From NCBI GenBank assembly GCA_902798105.1, contig CADBVG010000036.1:1-35208 (forward strand): a DNA stretch of 35,208 bases. The letters are read 5' to 3'. Each line of letters opens with the position of its first letter. Positions within the stretch are counted from its first letter, which is position 1. The DNA is from an uncultured Eubacteriales bacterium (GTDB lineage Bacteria; Bacillota; Clostridia; Christensenellales; Aristaeellaceae). Position numbers and translations under genes: made by a program. Below are positions 7,577-15,749 of this stretch, piece by piece. The notes beneath the pieces were generated by a model. The model was given only the letters and a program-made list of their open reading frames with translations. It made no database searches and was not told the origin of the DNA.

Positions 7577-9122
7577 CGTAGGCCTGGTTGATGACGTCCC
7601 TGGCCGTGTCGGAAACCTTCTTTTCCACCGTAGCGCTACCCTCAATGTTCATGGCAATGCCCACCGGCTGGCCGAAGGCGTCGGCCAGCGCCTCCTGGAT
7701 CATGCCCCGCTTGCGCTCCAGCAGCATCTTGTCCATCATATTCTTCTTCGCGAACTCCACCACCACCTGATTGCCGTCAAAGCGTATGAAGCGCATGGCG
7801 TCCAGGGGCTTGCGAATGGAAGGATTATCCGCCTGCAATTGGGCGATGGCGTCCAAATACGCCTGGGGCGGCGCCTCGGCGGGCGTGGGCTTTGGCGCGG
7901 GCTTATCGGCCTTCTTCTCCTCCGTCTTTGGCGCTGCGGCCCTGGCCCGGGACCTGGGGGCGGCCACGGCGCCCTGTTCCACCAGCTTTTCTACCCGGTC
8001 CAGCCGCTCCCAGACCGTGGCGTCTGCCTCCTTCTCGGGATGGCAGGCACGCACGGCGGCCAGCTCCAGCATTGTGCGGGGACGGGAGGCCCACTTGGTG
8101 TCAGGCTCCGCACGCATGAACAGGCCCAGCATACGCTCCAGGGCGTCGGCGTTCATGCGGCGGGACTGGTCCATGAAGCGCTCCGCGTCCTCGGGGGTGA
8201 TCTCCAGCAGCCCGGCCAGGCCGTCCTGCACCGCCCCGGCCAGCATGACGCCCCTCAGGTGGGCGATGGTATCCCTTATAAACACCTGGGGGTCGCTGCC
8301 CTGGCGCATCACCTGGTCGATTTGCGTGAGGGCCGAGCCTGCGTCGCCGTCGATCAGCGCGTCCACAAATTCAAACATCGCCGACCGGCCCGCCGTGCCC
8401 AGCACGTCCCTGGCCAGCTGTCCGGAAACCTCGCCGTCGGTGTAGGACAGGCACACGTCCAACAGGCTCAGGGCATCGCGCATCGCGCCCTCGGCGGCCC
8501 GGGCGATTTCAGTGAGGGCCTCCTGGGAGGCGCTTCGTCCGATGCCCGCCAGCACCACCTTCAGCCGTTCAATGATCACATCCATGGAAATCCTGTGGAA
8601 GTCGAACCGCTGGCAACGGGAGAGTATCGTGGCCGGCAGGCGCTGGGGCTCCGTGGTAGCCAGTATGAACACGGCGTGCCCCGGCGGTTCCTCCAGCGTC
8701 TTGAGCAGGGCGTTGAAGGCCCCGGTGGAGAGCATGTGCACCTCATCGATGATATAGACCTTGTAGCGGGTCAGTGCCGGGGGATACTTGATCTTCTCCC
8801 TCAGGTCGCGGATCTCGTCCACGCCGTTATTGCTGGCGGCGTCGATCTCCAGCACATCCATGCTCCGCTCCTGCTTCAGCGCTTGGCATACCTCGCACTC
8901 GCCGCAGGGATCGCCGTCCCGGGGATTCAGGCAGTTGATCGCCCTGGACAACACCTTGGCTGCCGTAGTCTTGCCCGTGCCGCGGGTGCCGCAGAACAGG
9001 TAGGCGTGGGCGATGCGCCCTGTCATCACCTGGCGCTTCAGCGTGCGGGTGATGGCATCCTGGCCGCAGATTTCGGAAAAGGTCTCCGGCCGCCACGCGC
9101 GGTACAATGCCTGATAGCTCAT
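7539..9122 (-). CDS. dnaX: DNA polymerase III subunit gamma/tau
   Basis: 527 residues. This is the clamp-loader ATPase that loads the DnaN sliding clamp on primed DNA. Visible motifs: N-terminal YQALYRAWRPETFSEICGQD; Walker A GTRGTGKT at 45-52; four zinc-binding cysteines C64, C73, C76, C79; Walker B DEVH at 126-129; the SRC arginine-finger motif at 168-170. An Ala/Lys/Pro-rich linker and a C-terminal domain with VVVEFAKKNMMDKM follow. The start is the ATG at 9122: GGAGG lies 7 nt upstream and the typical N-terminus begins there. A longer frame to 9239 reads through structured leader sequence and is not the gene. It shares a transcript with the RadC-like gene and runs away from oriC. Confidence 0.95.
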   Translation of the reverse strand: MSYQALYRAWRPETFSEICGQDAITRTLKRQVMTGRIAHAYLFCGTRGTGKTTAAKVLSRAINCLNPRDGDPCGECEVCQALKQERSMDVLEIDAASNNGVDEIRDLREKIKYPPALTRYKVYIIDEVHMLSTGAFNALLKTLEEPPGHAVFILATTEPQRLPATILSRCQRFDFHRISMDVIIERLKVVLAGIGRSASQEALTEIARAAEGAMRDALSLLDVCLSYTDGEVSGQLARDVLGTAGRSAMFEFVDALIDGDAGSALTQIDQVMRQGSDPQVFIRDTIAHLRGVMLAGAVQDGLAGLLEITPEDAERFMDQSRRMNADALERMLGLFMRAEPDTKWASRPRTMLELAAVRACHPEKEADATVWERLDRVEKLVEQGAVAAPRSRARAAAPKTEEKKADKPAPKPTPAEAPPQAYLDAIAQLQADNPSIRKPLDAMRFIRFDGNQVVVEFAKKNMMDKMLLERKRGMIQEALADAFGQPVGIAMNIEGSATVEKKVSDTARDVINQAYDVFGREKTSIED

Positions 9123-9171
9123 CAAAAAACCTCCGGGTAGGAATACATTGTTTCTGCCGTAACTCAGTCCC

Positions 9172-9247
9172 GATGCATCTGTAGCTTCCATGTCGGCCCA
9201 GGGGCCGCCGCTACAGGCATCGTTCAACTGTGCCGCCACACCTGAAC
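9172..9247 (-). ncRNA. Structured leader of dnaX, type unknown
   Basis: In the minus-strand transcript two stems are visible. The first pairs GTTCA with TGAAC (9247-9222) around a GTG...CAC core. The second pairs GATGCCTGTAGC (9221-9210) with GCTACAG-AT-GCATC (9185-9172) and encloses a perfect CGGCC-CCTG-GGCCG hairpin (9207-9194). I looked for signal recognition particle RNA, which often precedes dnaX, but the GGTCCGGAAGGAAGCAGC signature is missing. It could be a regulatory leader or a repeat related to the TGTAG(G/C)GGCGGC hairpins. It ends about 50 bases before the dnaX start. Confidence 0.45.
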
Positions 9248-9265
9248 AGATACGTTTCTGCTTCT

Positions 9266-9271
9266 ATTGTA
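9266..9271 (-). promoter_or_regulatory. Possible -10 element for dnaX
   Basis: TACAAT on the minus strand would place the start near 9259, just before the structured leader. The -35 candidates are poor: TTTTGT at 17 bp or TTGTTT at 15 bp. The rest of the divergent dnaX-murG gap holds the murG promoter elements. Confidence 0.4.
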
Positions 9272-9343
9272 TCTTATTTCACCGCAAAACAAAAGGGGCG
9301 TGCGGAAAAAAGTTTTGAATTCTGGAAAACGTTTCCCCTTTCT

Positions 9344-9430
9344 CCTTTACCCCGTTTTTTAACAGCGAGGTAAAGGCGATTACACCTGAGGCCGCTATAA
9401 TGCATATTAGTGAGGGTTTCCTCTTATAAT
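9344..9430 (+). promoter_or_regulatory. murG upstream region: inverted repeat and -10 boxes
   Basis: Two TATAAT hexamers on the plus strand (9396-9401 and 9425-9430) precede murG; neither has a clear -35 box. Upstream, CCTTTACC (9344-9351) and GGTAAAGG (9369-9376) form a perfect 8-bp inverted repeat with 17 bases between, a possible operator or RNA hairpin. From the second -10 box the leader would be about 23 nt. Confidence 0.45.
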
Positions 9431-9459
9431 TATGCATCTCCAATAAGGGGGAACGGGTA

Positions 9460-10530
9460 TTGAAGAAAATCGTTCTCACCGGCGGCGGAACCGCCGGTCA
9501 TGTCACGCCGAACCTGGCGCTGATCCCCCGCCTGAAGGCTGACGGATGGGAAATTCACTACATCGGCGCGGCCAACAGCGCGGAAGAAACACTGATCAGC
9601 CAGGTGGAAGGTGTCAGCTTCCACACCGTATCGGTGGGCAAGCTGCGCCGCTACTTTGACGTCAAAAACTTTTCCGACCCCTTCCGCGTGATCAAGGGCG
9701 TGGGCCAGGCGACCGGCATCATCCACAAAATCAAACCGAACGTGGTTTTTTCCAAGGGTGGCTTTGTGTCGGTGCCCGTGGTGTACGGGGCGAAGCTGAA
9801 CGGCGTGCCCGTGGTCAGCCATGAATCGGACATGACCCCCGGGCTGGCCAACAAGCTGTGTCTTCCCTTTACGAAGGTCCAGTGCTGCACCTTCCCCGAG
9901 GCCGTAAAGTACGCCAAGGGCAAGGGCGTGCACACCGGCTCCCCCATCCGCCCTGAAATCCTGCGGGGCAGCAAAGAGGGCGGCATCCGGCGTTACGGCC
10001 TGAACCACAGTCGGCCGGTGCTGATGGTGATGGGCGGCTCCAGCGGGGCGCAGGCCATCAACCAGGTGGTGTGGGAGTGCCTGCCGAAGCTGACCGAGAA
10101 CTTCCAGGTGCTGCACCTGTGCGGCAGGGGAAATCTCTCCCCTTTGCTGGAGGGGACGGACAACTACACCCAAGTGGAGTACCTGAATGAGGACCAGGAG
10201 ATGGCCGACGCCTACGCCTGCGCCGACATACTGGTTTCCCGTGCGGGCAGCAATTCCCTGTGCGAGATACTGGCCGTGCGCAAGCCCGCGCTGCTGATTC
10301 CCTATCCCAAGGGCGCCAGCCGGGGGGACCAGCTGCTCAACGCCGAATCCTTCCGGGCCCAGGGATTCAGTTATGTGCTCCAGCAGGAGGACATGACCCC
10401 CGAAGCCCTGGTCAAGGGCATCGAAAAGCTCTATCACGATCGGGGGGCACTTTACGAGGCCATGGCCACCGAGCCCACCGCCAATGGCATCGACAACGTG
10501 CTGGAACAGATATACAAATATGCCAAATAA
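9460..10530 (+). CDS. murG: MurG-type N-acetylglucosaminyltransferase (lipid II synthesis)
   Basis: 356 residues, GT-B glycosyltransferase fold of glycosyltransferase family 28. The N-terminal GGGTAGHVTPNLAL is the MurG glycine-rich loop; VFSKGGFVSVPVV and VSHESDMTPGLAN follow. The C-terminal half has VMGGSSGAQAIN and SRAGSNSLCEI, which bind UDP-GlcNAc. MurG adds GlcNAc to lipid I at the inner membrane face to make lipid II. The start is TTG at 9460 with AGGGGG 9 nt upstream; no ATG fits the conserved N-terminus. MurG usually lies in the division and cell-wall cluster. Here it stands alone just before dnaA with its own terminator, so it may be a second copy; the window cannot tell. Confidence 0.9.
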   Translation: MKKIVLTGGGTAGHVTPNLALIPRLKADGWEIHYIGAANSAEETLISQVEGVSFHTVSVGKLRRYFDVKNFSDPFRVIKGVGQATGIIHKIKPNVVFSKGGFVSVPVVYGAKLNGVPVVSHESDMTPGLANKLCLPFTKVQCCTFPEAVKYAKGKGVHTGSPIRPEILRGSKEGGIRRYGLNHSRPVLMVMGGSSGAQAINQVVWECLPKLTENFQVLHLCGRGNLSPLLEGTDNYTQVEYLNEDQEMADAYACADILVSRAGSNSLCEILAVRKPALLIPYPKGASRGDQLLNAESFRAQGFSYVLQQEDMTPEALVKGIEKLYHDRGALYEAMATEPTANGIDNVLEQIYKYAK

Positions 10531-10552
10531 AAGCGCTTCGGCGCTTTTATTT
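10527..10552 (+). terminator. Rho-independent terminator of murG
   Basis: ATAAAAGCGC, loop TTCG, GCGCTTTTAT form a perfect 10-bp stem closed by a stable TTCG tetraloop and followed by TT. The murG stop codon lies inside the left arm. It insulates dnaA from murG transcription. Confidence 0.9.
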
Positions 10553-10555
10553 GAC

Positions 10556-10720
10556 CCATCCACATTTCAAATACCGATTCTGTGGATACTTGTTTTTGAC
10601 AAAACCCGCGAAAAAAACGCGCTTTCTGTGGCCTTCTATAGACTTTTCAAAGCCGTGATGCTACAATAACCCTGATATGTTATCCACAAGCTGTGCAAAA
10701 ATCCGCCTGTGTTATCCACA
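10556..10720. other. DnaA-box cluster upstream of dnaA (origin part 1)
   Basis: Two perfect DnaA boxes TTATCCACA lie at 10680-10688 and 10712-10720, both on the plus strand. A one-mismatch box lies at 10581-10589 on the other strand (GTATCCACA) and a weaker CCATCCACA at 10556-10564. This fits a bipartite origin as in Bacillus, where boxes flank dnaA, and would also allow DnaA to repress its own promoter. Confidence 0.75.
10639..10667 (+). promoter_or_regulatory. Promoter of dnaA
   Basis: TAGACT (10639-10644) and TACAAT (10662-10667) are spaced 17 bp. The start would be near 10674, directly before the two perfect DnaA boxes, so bound DnaA would block transcription. An upstream TTGACA at 10596-10601 has no matching -10 box. 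Confidence 0.6.
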
Positions 10721-10744
10721 CCGCGGACGGAGGAAGATTACGCC

Positions 10745-12067
10745 ATGAATTACACGCCTGAAGACAAGGCGAAATGGGAAAAGGTCATCCAGATGATGGA
10801 AGAGACACTGACCAAGTCAGGCCAGCGCCCCTTCTTTGAGACTTTTATCAGGCCCCTGAAGCTGTACGCCATCGCGTCGGACACGCTGTACATCAGCGGC
10901 GACACCGCCTTCAACATCCGCCACGTACAGAGCCGGTTTGCCACGATGATCTACAGCACCGTGCCCCTGGTGTTCGGCCGCCGCTACGAGCTGGAATACT
11001 ATACCGAGGCTGACATCGCCCGGATCGTGAGTCAGATTCGCCAAAATACGCTGAATCCGCTGTACACCTTTGAAAACTTCATCATCGGCTCATCCAACAA
11101 CTTCGCCTATGCGGCGTCGCTGGCCGTGGCCCAGACTCCCGGCGAGGTGTACAACCCGCTGTTCATTTATGGTGGCGTCGGCCTGGGGAAGACCCACCTG
11201 ATGAACGCCATTGGCAATTACATCTCTACCCGGGGCAACCACCTGAACGTGCTGCTGATGACCAGCGAGACGATGACCAACGAGCTGATCGAGGGCATCG
11301 CCAGAAAGCGGACTTCCGAGCTGCGCAACCGGCTCAGGAACGTGGACGTGCTGATGGTAGATGACATACAGTTCCTCTCCCGCACGAAGGCGACCCAGGA
11401 GGAATTCTTCCACACCTTCAACAGCCTGCACGACAACAAGAAGCAGATCATCATCGCCTCGGACCGCCCGCCCAAGGAGCTGCCCGAGATCGAGGAACGC
11501 CTGCGCTCCCGCTTCGAGTGGGGTTTGATCGTGGATATCCAGAAGCCCGACTATGAGACCCGCGTGGCCATACTGATGCAAAAGGCCAATGACATGTCCA
11601 TCGACGTGCCGTATGACGTGGTGGAATACATCGCCCAGAATGTCAATTCCAACATCCGGGAGCTGGAGGGTTGCCTGAACAGCCTGAACGCCCACGCGGA
11701 ATTGATGCAGACGCCCATCACCCTGGACATGGCTCGCGCGACGCTTTCGGGCCGCATCGGTTCCCAGTCCCCCCGGACCGTTACGCCGGAGTTGATCATT
11801 GAGATGGTCGCGCGCCAGTACGACACCACCCCCGGGGACATCACCGGCAAAAACCGCAGCCAGCAGATCGCGCTGCCCCGACAGGTAGCCATGTACATAT
11901 GCCGCAGGATGACCCCGCTTTCCACCACCAGCATCGGCAAGGCGTTTGGCGGGCGGGACCACACCACCGTCATGCACGGCTGCGACAAGATCACCGCTTC
12001 CATGAACGCCGACTTCTCCTTCAGGAAGAAGGTGGAGGAGATCATGGGCCTGATCGAAGGCCAGTGA
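10745..12067 (+). CDS. dnaA: Chromosomal replication initiator DnaA
   Basis: 440 residues. Domain I occupies about 1-80; domain II is very short. The AAA+ domain begins YTFENFIIGSSNNFAYAAS, with Walker A GGVGLGKT at 143-150 and Walker B MVDDIQF near 204-210. The C-terminal DNA-binding domain IV has LPRQVAMYICR and the box-recognition signature GRDHTTVMHGCDKI. DnaA binds TTATCCACA boxes, opens the AT-rich unwinding region and recruits the helicase. The start is the ATG at 10745 with GGAGG 11 nt upstream; the frame also opens at a GTG at 10709, but that lies across a DnaA box and lacks a ribosome binding site. Boxes on both sides mark this locus as oriC. Confidence 0.97.
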   Translation: MNYTPEDKAKWEKVIQMMEETLTKSGQRPFFETFIRPLKLYAIASDTLYISGDTAFNIRHVQSRFATMIYSTVPLVFGRRYELEYYTEADIARIVSQIRQNTLNPLYTFENFIIGSSNNFAYAASLAVAQTPGEVYNPLFIYGGVGLGKTHLMNAIGNYISTRGNHLNVLLMTSETMTNELIEGIARKRTSELRNRLRNVDVLMVDDIQFLSRTKATQEEFFHTFNSLHDNKKQIIIASDRPPKELPEIEERLRSRFEWGLIVDIQKPDYETRVAILMQKANDMSIDVPYDVVEYIAQNVNSNIRELEGCLNSLNAHAELMQTPITLDMARATLSGRIGSQSPRTVTPELIIEMVARQYDTTPGDITGKNRSQQIALPRQVAMYICRRMTPLSTTSIGKAFGGRDHTTVMHGCDKITASMNADFSFRKKVEEIMGLIEGQ

Positions 12068-12074
12068 GCGCGAC

Positions 12075-12226
12075 TGTGGACAAATTCGTCCTTTTCCACA
12101 CGCCGTCCACAGCCGTTGTGGATGGAAAAAGCCCGTTGTGACAGGCATAAGGCGCGATTTCCACAGTATACACACCCCTACTTCTACGACTAAATATATA
12201 TAATATAATAATAAATAACTTCCACA
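12075..12226. other. Probable oriC core between dnaA and dnaN
   Basis: The gap holds several DnaA-box-like sites: TGTGGACAA (12075-12083), TTTTCCACA (12092-12100), CCGTCCACA (12103-12111), TGTGGATGG (12117-12125), ATTTCCACA (12157-12165) and ACTTCCACA (12218-12226). None is the perfect consensus; most differ at one to three positions. Between the last two lies a stretch of almost pure A/T (12191-12218, TAAATATATATAATATAATA and beyond), a good DNA-unwinding element. The dnaN promoter probably overlaps this AT-rich part; I could not fix its boxes. Confidence 0.8.
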
Positions 12227-12279
12227 GTTTCCCGGCATCGTGCCGGACGGAAAGGACACCACAGGAAGGAGCAAACGCC

Positions 12280-13392
12280 ATGAAATTCACCTGTTCGGCA
12301 AACACATTGACGGAAGCGCTGCAAATCGCTATCAAGGCGCTGCCCGGACGCACCACCAACCAGATATTGGAGGGCATACTGGTGCAGACTGACATGAACG
12401 AGGTGATACTGACCTGCTCGGACGAGCGCATCACCATCGTCACCCGAATGGAAGCCTATGTCACGGAGCCCGGGCGCGGTGTGGTGCCGGGCAAGCTGTT
12501 CAATGAGATCGTGCGCCGCCTTCCGGAGGGCGACATCGAGATTTCTATGAACGATCGCTTTGTGTTCACCATACGGGGCGCGGGCAACCGCACCAATATT
12601 TCCGGCCAGGACGCCGACCTCTACCCCGCCCTGCCGGCCATCAGCGGCGAGAAGGAGATTTCGCTGCCCCAGGATATGCTCAGGGACATGATACAGAAGA
12701 CGGAATTCGCCATCGCCCAGGAGGATGTGCGCGAGGTGCTGACCGGCTGCCTGTTGGAGATCGCCGACGGCGATGTGACCATGGTGGCGCTGGACGGCTT
12801 CCGGCTGGCGCTGAAGCGGGCGAAGTGCGGCGACGTGCTGGAGAAGCTGTCGGCCATCATACCGGGCCGGGCCGTGGGCGACATCGGCAAGCTGCTGTCG
12901 GACAGCCCTGAGGCCTTCGCAACACTGTCCTTCGGCGGCAACAAGCTGCACATCAAGCTGGAGAAGACGGAGATTTTCGTGATTCTGGTGAAAGGCGAAT
13001 ACATACAGTATCGCCAGATTCTGCCCAATCGCTTTGCCACCCGCGTGGTGGTGGAGCTGGAGCCTTTCCGCCGGGGCATCGACCGCGCCGCGCTGATCGC
13101 CCGGGAGGGCAACAACAACCTGCTGGTATTGAAGATTGCCGACGGGGAGATGGCCATTGAGGCCCATTCCCAGATCGGCGACGTATATGAGAAGCTGGAG
13201 ATACAGCAGGAGGGCGCGAACCTTAACATTGCCTTCAACGTCAAGTACCTGACCGATGTGGTTCGGTTCATCGATTCCGAACAGATCGAGATTAACCTGA
13301 ACAACGCCATCAGCCCCTGCATCATTACGCCCCTGGGCGACCAGGACTATCTGCACCTGGTGTTGCCGGTGCGCACTGGGGCGACGAATTGA
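12280..13392 (+). CDS. dnaN: DNA polymerase III sliding clamp (beta subunit)
   Basis: 370 residues, normal length for the clamp. Three repeated clamp domains are recognisable: N-terminal MKFTCSANTLTEALQIAIKA; the central FAIAQEDVREVLTGCLLEI with VALDGFRLAL; the C-terminal NIAFNVKYLTDVVRF and PLGDQDYLHLVLPVR. The ring-shaped dimer encircles DNA and tethers the polymerase; it is loaded by the DnaX complex encoded at 7.5-9.1 kb. The start has AAGGAG upstream of the ATG. The usual following genes recF, gyrB and gyrA are missing; mnmE starts 4 nt after the stop. Confidence 0.97.
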   Translation: MKFTCSANTLTEALQIAIKALPGRTTNQILEGILVQTDMNEVILTCSDERITIVTRMEAYVTEPGRGVVPGKLFNEIVRRLPEGDIEISMNDRFVFTIRGAGNRTNISGQDADLYPALPAISGEKEISLPQDMLRDMIQKTEFAIAQEDVREVLTGCLLEIADGDVTMVALDGFRLALKRAKCGDVLEKLSAIIPGRAVGDIGKLLSDSPEAFATLSFGGNKLHIKLEKTEIFVILVKGEYIQYRQILPNRFATRVVVELEPFRRGIDRAALIAREGNNNLLVLKIADGEMAIEAHSQIGDVYEKLEIQQEGANLNIAFNVKYLTDVVRFIDSEQIEINLNNAISPCIITPLGDQDYLHLVLPVRTGATN

Positions 13393-13396
13393 CGCC

Positions 13397-14761
13397 ATGA
13401 ATAGCATAAAAGAGGATACCATCGCCGCCATCGCCACGGCGGGCGGCGCAGGGGGCATTGCCATCGTGCGCATAAGCGGCGGCGATGCCGAAAGCATACT
13501 GAAAAAAATGTTTATTCCCGCTGTAAAGCGGGAATATTTTGAGTCCCATCGCCTGATGTACGGCCACGCGGTGGGTGCAAATGGAGAGTCGCTGGACGAG
13601 GTGATGGCGGTGCTGATGCGCGCGCCATCCACCTATACCCGGGAAGACGTGGCGGAGATTCACTGCCATGGCGGCAGCGCCAGCGCGAACGCGGTGCTGC
13701 GGCGTTCGCTGGCGCTGGGCGCGCGGATGGCGAAGCCCGGGGAATTCACCCGGCGGGCCTTTATGAACGGGCGCATCGACCTGGCCCGGGCCGAGGCGGT
13801 GATGCAGCTGATCAGCGCGAACAGCGAGGCCGCGGCGCGGGCTTCCATTCGCCAGCTGGAGGGCGGCGTTTCCGGCTTTGTGCGGCAGGTTTCGAATCGC
13901 CTGAAGGACGTGCTGGCCCTTCTGGAGGCCTCCACCGACTTTCCGGAGGAGGTTGAGGAGGAGGCGGCTTCGGAGGAAGTCGCGGCAAGGCTGCGGGAGA
14001 TTGCCTGCGAGATTCGCAGGCGAAGCGACAGCCGCAGCGCCCGGATGCTGCGGGAGGGCGCTTCCATTGTGCTGGCGGGGCGGCCCAACGTGGGAAAGTC
14101 CTCGCTGATGAACGCCCTTTTGAACCAGGAGCGGGCCATCGTCACCAGCATTCCCGGCACCACCCGGGACGTGCTGACGGAGCGCATCAGCATCGGCGGC
14201 GTGTTGGCCGAGATATCCGATACCGCTGGCCGTCGGGACACCCAGGATCCCATAGAGCGCATCGGCGTGGACCGGGCGCGCCGGGCGGCAGAGGGCGCGG
14301 ATGTGGTGCTGATCGTGCTGGACGCGGCCCAGGAGATGGATCCTTCGGATGCCGAATTGGTAAAGGCCGCTGACGCGCGGGCGATCATATGCCTGAACAA
14401 GAGTGATTTGCCGGCTGTGCTGACAGCACAGCGGTTGGAATTCATGACAACAGCCAAAATTGTGGAGCTCTCTGCCCAGACGGGCCTGGGACTCGGGGAG
14501 CTGATGGACGAATTGGGCAGGCGGATTTCTATAGGGGAGGAAAACAACGGCCAGCTGACGGCTCAAAGGCACATCGAGCTGGCGCATAGCGCGGCGGACA
14601 GCCTGGAAAGGGCTGTCGACGCCATAGAATCGGGGATGCCGCTGGACACCGCAGCCATTGATATCAGGGAGGCACTGGCGTTGTTGTCGGAGATTACCGG
14701 GGAAAACGCCACCGAAGCGGTCATCGACCGGGTGTTTGAATCCTTTTGCGTCGGAAAGTGA
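13397..14761 (+). CDS. mnmE: tRNA modification GTPase MnmE
   Basis: 454 residues. With MnmG it installs the carboxymethylaminomethyl group on U34 of certain tRNAs. The N-terminal tetrahydrofolate-binding domain starts DTIAAIATAGGAGGIAIVRISG. The inserted G domain has GRPNVGKSS at 228-236, GTTRD at 254-258, DTAG at 275-278 and NKSD at 334-337. The chain ends FCVGK, keeping the essential C-terminal cysteine (family: CIGK). The ribosome binding site is weak; it probably depends on translation of dnaN ending 4 nt upstream. The common partners mnmG, rsmG, jag and yidC are not here. Its 3' end lies 3 bp from the convergent membrane-protein gene. Confidence 0.96.
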   Translation: MNSIKEDTIAAIATAGGAGGIAIVRISGGDAESILKKMFIPAVKREYFESHRLMYGHAVGANGESLDEVMAVLMRAPSTYTREDVAEIHCHGGSASANAVLRRSLALGARMAKPGEFTRRAFMNGRIDLARAEAVMQLISANSEAAARASIRQLEGGVSGFVRQVSNRLKDVLALLEASTDFPEEVEEEAASEEVAARLREIACEIRRRSDSRSARMLREGASIVLAGRPNVGKSSLMNALLNQERAIVTSIPGTTRDVLTERISIGGVLAEISDTAGRRDTQDPIERIGVDRARRAAEGADVVLIVLDAAQEMDPSDAELVKAADARAIICLNKSDLPAVLTAQRLEFMTTAKIVELSAQTGLGLGELMDELGRRISIGEENNGQLTAQRHIELAHSAADSLERAVDAIESGMPLDTAAIDIREALALLSEITGENATEAVIDRVFESFCVGK

Positions 14762-14764
14762 ATA

Positions 14765-15694
14765 CTATTCCCGGATTGAGATGCTTCCGAACATTCCGAA
14801 GGCACACAGCGAGGCGATCAGCAGCGATACACAGGTCATGGCGATGACGTCGGAAACTGGGGTTTTGACCAGGAATCGGAAGGCGATAAAGCCAATCAGG
14901 GTTGCACTCCCGACGATCAACAACAGGCGGTTCATGCCCCTGGATTCCAAAGGCGCGCGCCGAAAGGGCGTTCGACAGGCTTCGTAGAGCATGAGTCCCA
15001 CAAAAGCAGGCGCGGGCATGAAGTTTGCAGGCCACAGCAGAGCCAGCGTGAGGAGGGTAAGCGCCGGACAGAGCGCCGCCTGGAGCATCGCGACGGGGGC
15101 GAGCCTGAACACCTGGAAATTGGGGATGGGTTGGAATTTTCCGCCCAGTGAGGCACTGATGAATAGCCCGACCAGAACCGACAGGCCGCATGTGATGAGC
15201 GGCCAGGTGGGGTCGATGGATACCAGGCCGAATGTGCCATGCCGGGGCGGCATACACAACAGCAATCCAAGCAGCGCCAACACAGCGGTGATACACCGAC
15301 TGAAAGCGGCGCTGTTTTTGTCTCCGACGGCGCATAAGTATTCATAGAACACATGTTCGATATTTAACAGCATCCCGCAGGGAATCAGGGTCAGCAACAC
15401 CTTGGTGCCGGGGATGAAATACAGTAAAAACGCCGCCAGAGCCGCGCCGGGAAGCTGGGTGAACAGCGCGATCAGGGCGCTGCCCTGGACGTATTTCATG
15501 GAAGGCTGGGTGGCAAAGGTGCCCCTCAATCCATCGGCGCAGGCGAGGGCACACAGTTTTGAGGCGTAGAAGGCTACAAAAAGCCCGAGGGTCGCTTCCC
15601 CGCGCCCCAACAGGGATGCGACGAGAAAGGCTGCGGGCAGAAACAGGTCGGACAGGCGCAGCAGCCGCGCGCCGGGTGTTTTTTTGATGTTCAT
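14765..15694 (-). CDS. Polytopic membrane protein, function unknown
   Basis: 309 residues from the ATG at 15694 (AAGGAAG upstream; the frame runs further to 15826, but that part overlaps the yycJ gene). About nine to ten hydrophobic segments cover nearly the whole chain, for example LFLPAAFLVASLL, ALIALFTQLPGAALAAFLLY, ITAVLALLGLLLCM, LITCGLSVLVGLFISA and VGSATLIGFIAFRF. The even spread of helices and the YASKLCALACADGLRG region loosely recall flippases of the MurJ/polysaccharide-exporter type, but I do not recognise a family with confidence. It follows yycJ by 55 bp on the same strand. The 3' end almost meets that of mnmE, with no terminator visible between them. Confidence 0.7.
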   Translation of the reverse strand: MNIKKTPGARLLRLSDLFLPAAFLVASLLGRGEATLGLFVAFYASKLCALACADGLRGTFATQPSMKYVQGSALIALFTQLPGAALAAFLLYFIPGTKVLLTLIPCGMLLNIEHVFYEYLCAVGDKNSAAFSRCITAVLALLGLLLCMPPRHGTFGLVSIDPTWPLITCGLSVLVGLFISASLGGKFQPIPNFQVFRLAPVAMLQAALCPALTLLTLALLWPANFMPAPAFVGLMLYEACRTPFRRAPLESRGMNRLLLIVGSATLIGFIAFRFLVKTPVSDVIAMTCVSLLIASLCAFGMFGSISIRE

Positions 15695-15749
15695 TTTAGA
15701 CTTCCTTTTCTGAATATGATTCGTAATATGTACGATATTTCCTGCAAGT

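Noticed and set aside
9123-9239. N-terminal extension of dnaX
   Set aside because: The frame is open, but it runs through the structured leader, lacks a ribosome binding site, and the conserved DnaX start with GGAGG upstream is at 9122.
9172-9247. Signal recognition particle RNA upstream of dnaX
   Set aside because: The position suggests it, but the conserved GGTCCGGAAGGAAGCAGC loop sequence is absent; only GGAAG is present.
9279-9479. 66-residue minus-strand open frame between dnaX and murG
   Set aside because: It overlaps the murG promoter region and start, lacks a ribosome binding site and shows no family resemblance.
10709-10744. GTG start adding 12 residues to DnaA
   Set aside because: It overlaps a DnaA box, has no ribosome binding site, and the ATG at 10745 fits the family start.
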